A stretch of 64,000 nucleotides of DNA from Flaccisagitta enflata (taxonomy: Eukaryota > Chaetognatha > Sagittoidea > Aphragmophora), in contig OZ231128.1 in assembly GCA_965153355.1 (NCBI GenBank), forward strand, positions 48,608,001 to 48,672,000. The letters run 5' to 3'. Below the pieces are notes generated by a model, which saw only the letters and a program-made list of their open reading frames with translations, was not told the origin of the DNA and searched no databases. Both the position numbers and the translations under genes were made by a program. Shown in pieces: positions 58,829-64,000 of the stretch (positions are counted from its first letter, which is position 1; every line of letters starts with the position of its first letter).

Positions 58829-59225
58829 GAAGAAGAAAAAGAAGAAGAAGAAGAAGAAGAAGAAGAAGAAGAAGAAGAAGAAGAAGAAGAAGAAGAAGAA
58901 GAAGAAGAAGAAGAAGAAGAAGAAGAAGGAGAAGAAGAAGAAGAAGAAGAAGAAAAAGAAGAAGAAGAAAAAGAAGAAGTAGAAGAAGAAGAAGAAGATG
59001 AAGAAGGAGAAGGAGAGAAAGAAAAAGATGAAGAAGAAGGAGAAGGAGAAGAAGAAGAAGAAGAAGAAGAAGAAGAAGAAGAAGAAGAAGGAGAAGAAGA
59101 AGAAGAAGAAGAAGAAGAAGAAGAAGAAGAAAAAAAAAAGAAGAGGAAGAAGAAGAAAAAGTAGAAGAAGAAGAAGAAGAAGAAGAAGAAGAGGAAGAGG
59201 AAGAGGAAGAAGAAGAGGAAGAGGA

Positions 59226-59260
<35 letters not shown>

Positions 59261-59276
59261 GAAAGAAAAACAAAAT
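58829..59276. repeat. (GAA)n tract, about 440 bp
   Basis: GAAGAAGAA with GGA, AAA and GAG variants. It runs directly into the type D terminus ATAGTCGCAAAAGCG. Confidence 0.96.
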
Positions 59277-59277
59277 G

Positions 59278-60380
59278 ATAGTCGCAAAAGCGTTACATGG
59301 TCAGCGGTACCCGATGCCCCTAAGTTAGTTTATATAAGGATATGATGGTGAGACGGGCAGCGGCCCAGGAGACGCAGATAGTCCAGTCTGTTGATGCATG
59401 AAATTAAGCAAACTCGGTTTTTCTGGCACAAAGCTTAAAAATTTGCACACAAGCATTAAAATTCATGCAGATCATGATTACGATATGTGCAGGTCAAAAA
59501 AATTTGAGCACCTATCTAAAAAATTCATTTGAAATTTAAAAAACCATACCATCGCCAAACCGTCTGACTAGGGGCAATGAAATTTTATGAGCAAGAAAAT
59601 ATGTGTTTTATACATGTCCATACCAAATCTCAGCTCTATAGCTTTACTAGAAGCACAGATATAGCCGATTTACTTTTGGATGTATTTTTCTCAAAAATGC
59701 CCCTTTTCCAAAAAAATGCAATTTTTAAAGTAAATCAGCTATATCTCTGGTTCTGATAAAGCTAGATAGCTGAAATTTGTGTCCAATTTTACTTTCCTCA
59801 CTAAAGCGGTTTGGCATGTTTATGAAAATTGTCAATGAATCTTTAAGATAGGCGCTCAAACATCTTTTATGTGCACCTATCCTAGTCATGATCTACATGG
59901 CTTAGAATACTGGTATCCAAATTTTTATGCTTTGTGCCGGAAAAGCCAAGTCCTTTCTTCAACAACCTGGACTAAGATGACCTATGATTCCACACAGGAC
60001 GATTTTCAGTGAAGACTATTTTGGGGTCTGTATGGTCTAATTTGAGGTCTGGGAGGTTGGACGGGCCTGATATAGGGTCTGGGAGGTCTGAGGGGCTTGA
60101 TTTAGTGTATGAGAGGACTGAGGTGGGCCTGTGAGGCCTGAGTTAGGGTCTGAAAGACCTGATTTGGGGGTCTGAGGGGCTTGAACTAGGGTATGAGAGG
60201 CCTGACTTGTGGTTTGACCGTTTAAGAGGCCAGAGTTGGGTCTGAGAGGCCTGAGTTGGGTGTTGGGGGCCTGATTTGGGGTCAGAGAGGCCTGAATTAG
60301 AGTCTGGGAGGCTTGATATAGGGTCTGATATGCCTATTTTGAGGTCGGAGAGGTCTGATTTGGGGTCTGAGAGGTCTGAT
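59278..60380 (-). mobile_element. Type D element split by a foldback MITE
   Basis: AGTCGCAAAAGCGTTACATG and GTCAGCGGTACCCGATGCC with CTAAGTTAGT form the terminus. GGGCAGCGGCCCAGG follows, then the 592-bp insert. Afterwards come GATGACCTATGATTCCACAC and a GAGGCCTGATTTGGGGTC repeat core (60030-60375). Confidence 0.62.
59381..59972. mobile_element. Foldback MITE, 592 bp
   Basis: Bordered by TA (59379-59380, 59973-59974). The ends are inverted: GTCCAGTCTGTTG / CAACAACCTGGAC. The two arms, about 290 bp each, match along their whole length (for example CTGGCACAAAGCTTAAAAA / TTTTTATGCTTTGTGCCGG, TATAGCCGATTTACTTT / AAAGTAAATCAGCTATA), so almost the whole element can form one hairpin. Confidence 0.82.
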
Positions 60381-60383
60381 TTA

Positions 60384-60505
60384 AGGGTGGGCAGGGGCTG
60401 TATTTGAGGTCACTAGACCATTTGGGCAGAGGCAGTGAGGTCAAAGAAAATAAAATCATAAAAAAAGTAAAAAAAACGGGTTGTTGAGTCGCGTGCACGC
60501 GACTT
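60384..60505 (-). mobile_element. Type A element, diverged
   Basis: GGGTGGGCAGGGGCTG, TTTGGGCAGAGGCAGTGAG and GGGTTGTTGA with the hairpin GTCGCGTGCACGCGAC. The AACAAGGCC end and the microsatellite are missing. Confidence 0.68.
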
Positions 60506-60601
60506 AAAAGAGGAGGACAAGGGAAGAAGAAGAAGAAGATGAAGGCCACGGCTATATCTTTAGACAATAGTGATGACGGTGATACCGATGATTCCCATTT
60601 T

Positions 60602-60721
60602 TAGGTGCGACAAAGCACCTCTATGTAACTGGCTGTGTCAATTGGTCAGTTGGTTGGATGATCAGGTAACGCATTTGTTTTATAATACACATGTCGCACC
60701 TTATGGCCACTTGGCCTTGTT
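60602..60721 (+). mobile_element. Type C hairpin element, full length
   Basis: TTTTTAGGTGCGACAAAGC hairpin, GTAACTGGCTGTGTC, GGTAACGCATTTG, GTCGCACCTTATGGCC and ACTTGGCCTTGTT. Confidence 0.83.
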
Positions 60722-60911
60722 TGTTGAAAATTATAATGAACCTGAGCCTGATTCCAATGACGATGAAGACGATGATGCAGAAATCGACGATGATGGTGAT
60801 GATATGAGATTCAAATCACGATCTAGAAACAAGGGTGGATAAGAAATAAATGGGGGAAAGAAAACTACATTGGAAAACACTTGGCCGTGGCAAATGAATT
60901 AAAACACAAAG

Positions 60912-60942
<31 letters not shown>

Positions 60943-60969
60943 TTTGTTGTTTTTCTTGATGTTTTAACG

Positions 60970-61278
<309 letters not shown>

Positions 61279-61445
61279 GAAAGGCAAAAACAGATTTTGA
61301 TTTAAAAAAAAACCTGATTCCCTTCCCCGAATGTTCATCAGTTTTCTATGTTTAAGGATGTAGTATTCTTCTAATGAAGTAAAGGAAAGGGTTTGGATGA
61401 GAAAAGCAAAAAGAAAAGCACCGGCATATGATTTCCGGTATGTTT

Positions 61446-61625
61446 GAATTGGAATTGAATGGCGTTTATTGTACAAGCGAAAAACACACGTATAAAAGGA
61501 CGATATGGATTTTAGCACAAAGTCAATCCCTTTCCCCCCAGACAGTACAAAATATTCTTAACATCTTTCGAAGTAGATAGGCAACATAAACGTCTTGTTT
61601 CATTCATAAATGCATGGTATGTTTG
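61446..61625 (-). mobile_element. LINE 3' tail relic
   Basis: The minus strand ends CGCTTGTACAATAAACGCC and ATTCAATTCCAATTC. It is related to 47214-47304 and shares the AAAAGGACGAT block with the 39640 and 43985 relics. Confidence 0.55.
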
Positions 61626-61645
61626 AGGACAGCCTTACGAATTTG

Positions 61646-61746
<101 letters not shown>

Positions 61747-61896
61747 ATTCCAAAAAAGTTTAATCATTCCCCGCCGCTTTGCCAGGTTCATAAAACTTAA
61801 AAGTCAATGTATGCTTGCAGGTTTGATTCAGCAAAACTTTAGAATCTATGTTGATCAGGACCTTGGAGGTTAAGTTGACTAAGTGAATTTGTGAGC

Positions 61897-61937
61897 GTTT
61901 CTCTGTCTCTCTGTCTCTCTGTCTCTGTCTCTGTCTC

Positions 61938-62029
<92 letters not shown>
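61897..62029. repeat. (TC)n microsatellite with TCTGTCTC units
   Basis: GTCTCTGTCTCT units at the left, pure TC for about 80 bp at the right. Confidence 0.96.
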
Positions 62030-62030
<1 letters not shown>

Positions 62031-62197
62031 ACTTTTGGTCCACTGCACATTTCCTTGAGGAGAACAAATGGACAAGAAAAGAAGGAAGGGGAGGAGAAAC
62101 AAAAGGCAAGAAATAGAAGAGGAGAAAAACAAAGAACCATTCTGAAAGAAAGAAAGAAAGAAAGAAAGAAAGAGAGCTACAAAAGAATTACGCTTTT

Positions 62198-62389
62198 TAG
62201 TCATGTGCTACGCGACTCTACACCCCGCCATGTCGGTCCGTCGGTCGGTCGTTCCGTACCCTTTTTTCTTTTTCAGCGTTTTTGAGCTTTTTAAGCATGC
62301 GGCTCCTGCCCAGATGCCCTAGTGACCTTCTCTAGCATTGCTCCTGCCCACCCACACGCGACTAGGGTAGCCGTGTATCCGGCCTTATT
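62198..62389 (+). mobile_element. Type A hairpin element, full length
   Basis: TTTTTAGTCATGTGCTACGC, CTACACCCCGCCATGTCGG, the CTCCTGCCCAGATGCCC box, CACCCACACGCGACTAGG and GTATCCGGCCTTATT. Confidence 0.85.
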
Positions 62390-62408
62390 TTAAAGAATGT
62401 CACTTTCT

Positions 62409-62620
62409 AGTCGCATGCTACAAGACTGCACCCGCTTTGTCGGTCCATTACATTTTTTTTCAGGGCAGCGGCCCCAAAGGGCCGATGTCCTGTAGGACCC
62501 AGGGGGGAATTTCCAGACGTCCGTCCATCCGTCAGTCCTTCCGTCCATCTGTCCTTCCGACCACCCCTCCCCCTGTTGACCAAATGCCGGGTCTGTAAAC
62601 AGTTCCAAATGTTCTGACTC
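62409..62620 (+). mobile_element. Type A start with an inserted type D arm
   Basis: CTAGTCGCATGCTACAAGAC and CCCGCTTTGTCGGTCC, then GGGCAGCGGCCCCAAAGGG with GTCCTGTAGGACCC at 62464, and (GTCC)n. The rest of both elements is lost. Confidence 0.6.
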
Positions 62621-62679
62621 GGCACATTGAACAGGCATTGAAAAGGGGTTAAAGGATATGACTAGACGATCAGGTCTTT

Positions 62680-62770
62680 TTAGTTACATGCACGCAACTC
62701 TACAACCCGCTTTGTATGTCCGTCGGTCCATCGGTCCGTTGGTCTCTAGCACTTAACTTTTTTTTTACTT
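62680..62770 (+). mobile_element. Type A element, hairpin half
   Basis: TTTTTAGTTACATGCACGC, CTACAACCCGCTTTGTATG and GTCCGTCGGTCC, leading directly into the type B copy. Confidence 0.6.
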
Positions 62771-62776
62771 CAAGTC

Positions 62777-63064
62777 TGACGGATGGATGGACAGACGGAC
62801 AGCCGGAGGGACGGACGGACGGAAGGATGGACAGATGGACAGACAGACGGACGGACGGACGGATGGACGGAAGGATGGACGGACGGACGGACAGACGGAA
62901 AGACAGACGGACGGACAGATGGATGGTCTTACGGACGGACGCACGAACAGATGGATAGACAGACAGATGGACGGACGGATGGATGGACGGATGGACGGAG
63001 GATGGACGGATGGATGAACCGACTAAACCTCTTATAGAAATGCTTTCCTAGCGGATGCATCTAA
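62777..63064 (-). mobile_element. Type B element with expanded (GGAC)n
   Basis: About 240 bp of GGAC/GGAT/AGAC tetramers, then AAACCTCTTATAGAAATGC and the decayed hairpin ATGCTTTCCTAGCGGATGC with CTAAAAA. Confidence 0.72.
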
Positions 63065-63186
63065 AAAAGAAAATGCGTTACTAGTTGCAACGTCCTCTCT
63101 TTCCCCCAAGTGTGTTTTTAGGTCATTTGAGAATGCAAGCATACTAACTCCATAAAGTGCCGGGTTGACCCACTAAAATGATACGC

Positions 63187-63361
<175 letters not shown>

Positions 63362-63369
63362 TTTCTTGT

Positions 63370-63675
63370 CATTTTCTTGCGATTCATATTTACATTTGGA
63401 AAAAAATACATTAACTTTTACAGGTTATTTTTCGAAGCCGCATTAATAATTCTTTGCATAGTAATCTTGTATGTTTTTTTACATCAATTCATTGATAAAC
63501 TCATTATCAATGTCATTGCCCTCGGTCTAATGTCATCATCGAATTTTTCAAGATGGAAACAAATGATGATTGTTGCCGCTTGATTTTCGTCAGGGTCAAT
63601 TCTAATGAACCATTATCTGCCAAATATCTTTCTTTTTCAAGGATCGATGTTCTTCCGCTCTTTTTGTCGCTAGAG
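63370..63675. other. No gene recognised
   Basis: Ordinary sequence between two microsatellites with no supported feature. Confidence 0.45.
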
Positions 63676-63680
63676 AAAAC

Positions 63681-63812
63681 AAAGAAGAAGAAGACGAAGA
63701 AGAAGAAGAAGAAGAAGAAGAAGAAGAAGAAGAAGAAGAAGAAGAAGAAGGAGAAGAAGAAGAAGAAGAAGAAGAAGAAGAAGAAGAAGAAGAAGAAGAA
63801 GAAGAAGAAGAA
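63681..63812. repeat. (GAA)n microsatellite
   Basis: About 43 GAA copies that join the type D terminus AATAGTCGCAAAAGCG. Confidence 0.97.
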
Positions 63813-63870
63813 ATAGTCGCAAAAGCGTTACATGGTCAGCGGTACCCGATGCCCCTAAGTTAGTGTACAG
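63812..63870 (-). mobile_element. Type D terminus, rest cut off or lost
   Basis: AATAGTCGCAAAAGCGTTAC, ATGGTCAGCGGTACCCGATG and CCCCTAAGTTAGT are identical to 59277-59328. No further type D arm is recognisable before the window ends. Confidence 0.6.
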
Positions 63871-64000
63871 TAGATGTCGTCTAGACTTGGAAATACGGGG
63901 GAGCTCATAACCTGAGCATCAGTCTAATGAGAGGATTGATATTTTGCTGATATAATGTATAGACCCTAAGGGGTTGACAATGGGGTATGGCATCCCCCTA

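Overview
This is a metazoan nuclear, non-coding-rich window. The evidence is spliceosomal introns in the one cellular gene found, an APE-type LINE, Tc1/mariner-like MITEs, and a very high load of microsatellites. The organism is probably a marine invertebrate. I lean towards a mollusc because two elements carry hairpin ends, a GTC microsatellite and tandem core repeats of about 158 bp, an architecture I associate with the bivalve 'pearl' elements (family knowledge plus inference, not a species call). Nearly all long open frames are low-complexity translations of simple repeats and are not genes.

Two real coding units are supported. (1) On the minus strand, 31037 down to 27838, a three-exon gene encodes a small secreted protein of 142 residues with two WAP (four-disulfide core) domains. 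All exons are phase 0 with consensus splice sites. The first domain has all eight cysteines. The second lacks exactly the C2 and C7 positions, which pair with each other in known WAP structures. (2) On the plus strand at 49429-52923 there is an apparently intact single-ORF non-LTR retrotransposon of the CR1/L2/Rex1 type (1164 residues). It has a hydrophobic N-terminus, a degenerate 2A-like motif, a PHD finger, an APE endonuclease and a reverse transcriptase with a YADD box.

The rest is dominated by short non-autonomous elements sharing one plan: a terminal perfect or near-perfect hairpin next to TTTTTAG, a (GTCN)n microsatellite, a variable core, and a subterminal inverted copy of the hairpin arm before GGCCTTGTT. 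I call them types A (AGTCGCGTGC hairpin), B (AGATGCGTCC), C (AGGTGCGAC) and E (GTCCGCGAC with ~158-bp core repeats). Type D is a foldback family starting GGGCAGCGGCCCC, often nested inside type A. Some copies keep the body but exchange the terminal hairpin, and others keep the ends but carry unrelated 9- to 13-bp minisatellite cores. This resembles the DINE-1/Helentron-associated and pearl elements.

Layout: 0.6-3.9 kb is a TA-flanked DNA element filled with a TTAATTAA-rich satellite and interrupted by a second MITE. 4.5-6.4 kb holds A, B and D elements and a GGAA tract. 7-19 kb holds microsatellites, B/C copies and a foldback MITE. 18.4-21.3 kb has the first E element and a nested A/D composite. 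21.8-27.3 kb holds A copies, some with minisatellite or D cores. 27.8-31 kb is the WAP gene with MITEs in its introns. 31.6-34.6 kb holds E, D, A and B elements. 37.3-38.3 and 53.8-55.2 kb carry two arrays of a GTTTATAAAC satellite. 38.8-46.3 kb holds A, B and D copies and a pair of inverted repeat relics. 46-49 kb is microsatellite-rich. 49.2-53.3 kb is the LINE. 55-64 kb holds minisatellites, long GA, GAAA, GAA and GTT tracts, a 592-bp foldback and more A-D copies. No rRNA, tRNA, CRISPR array or operon was recognised.
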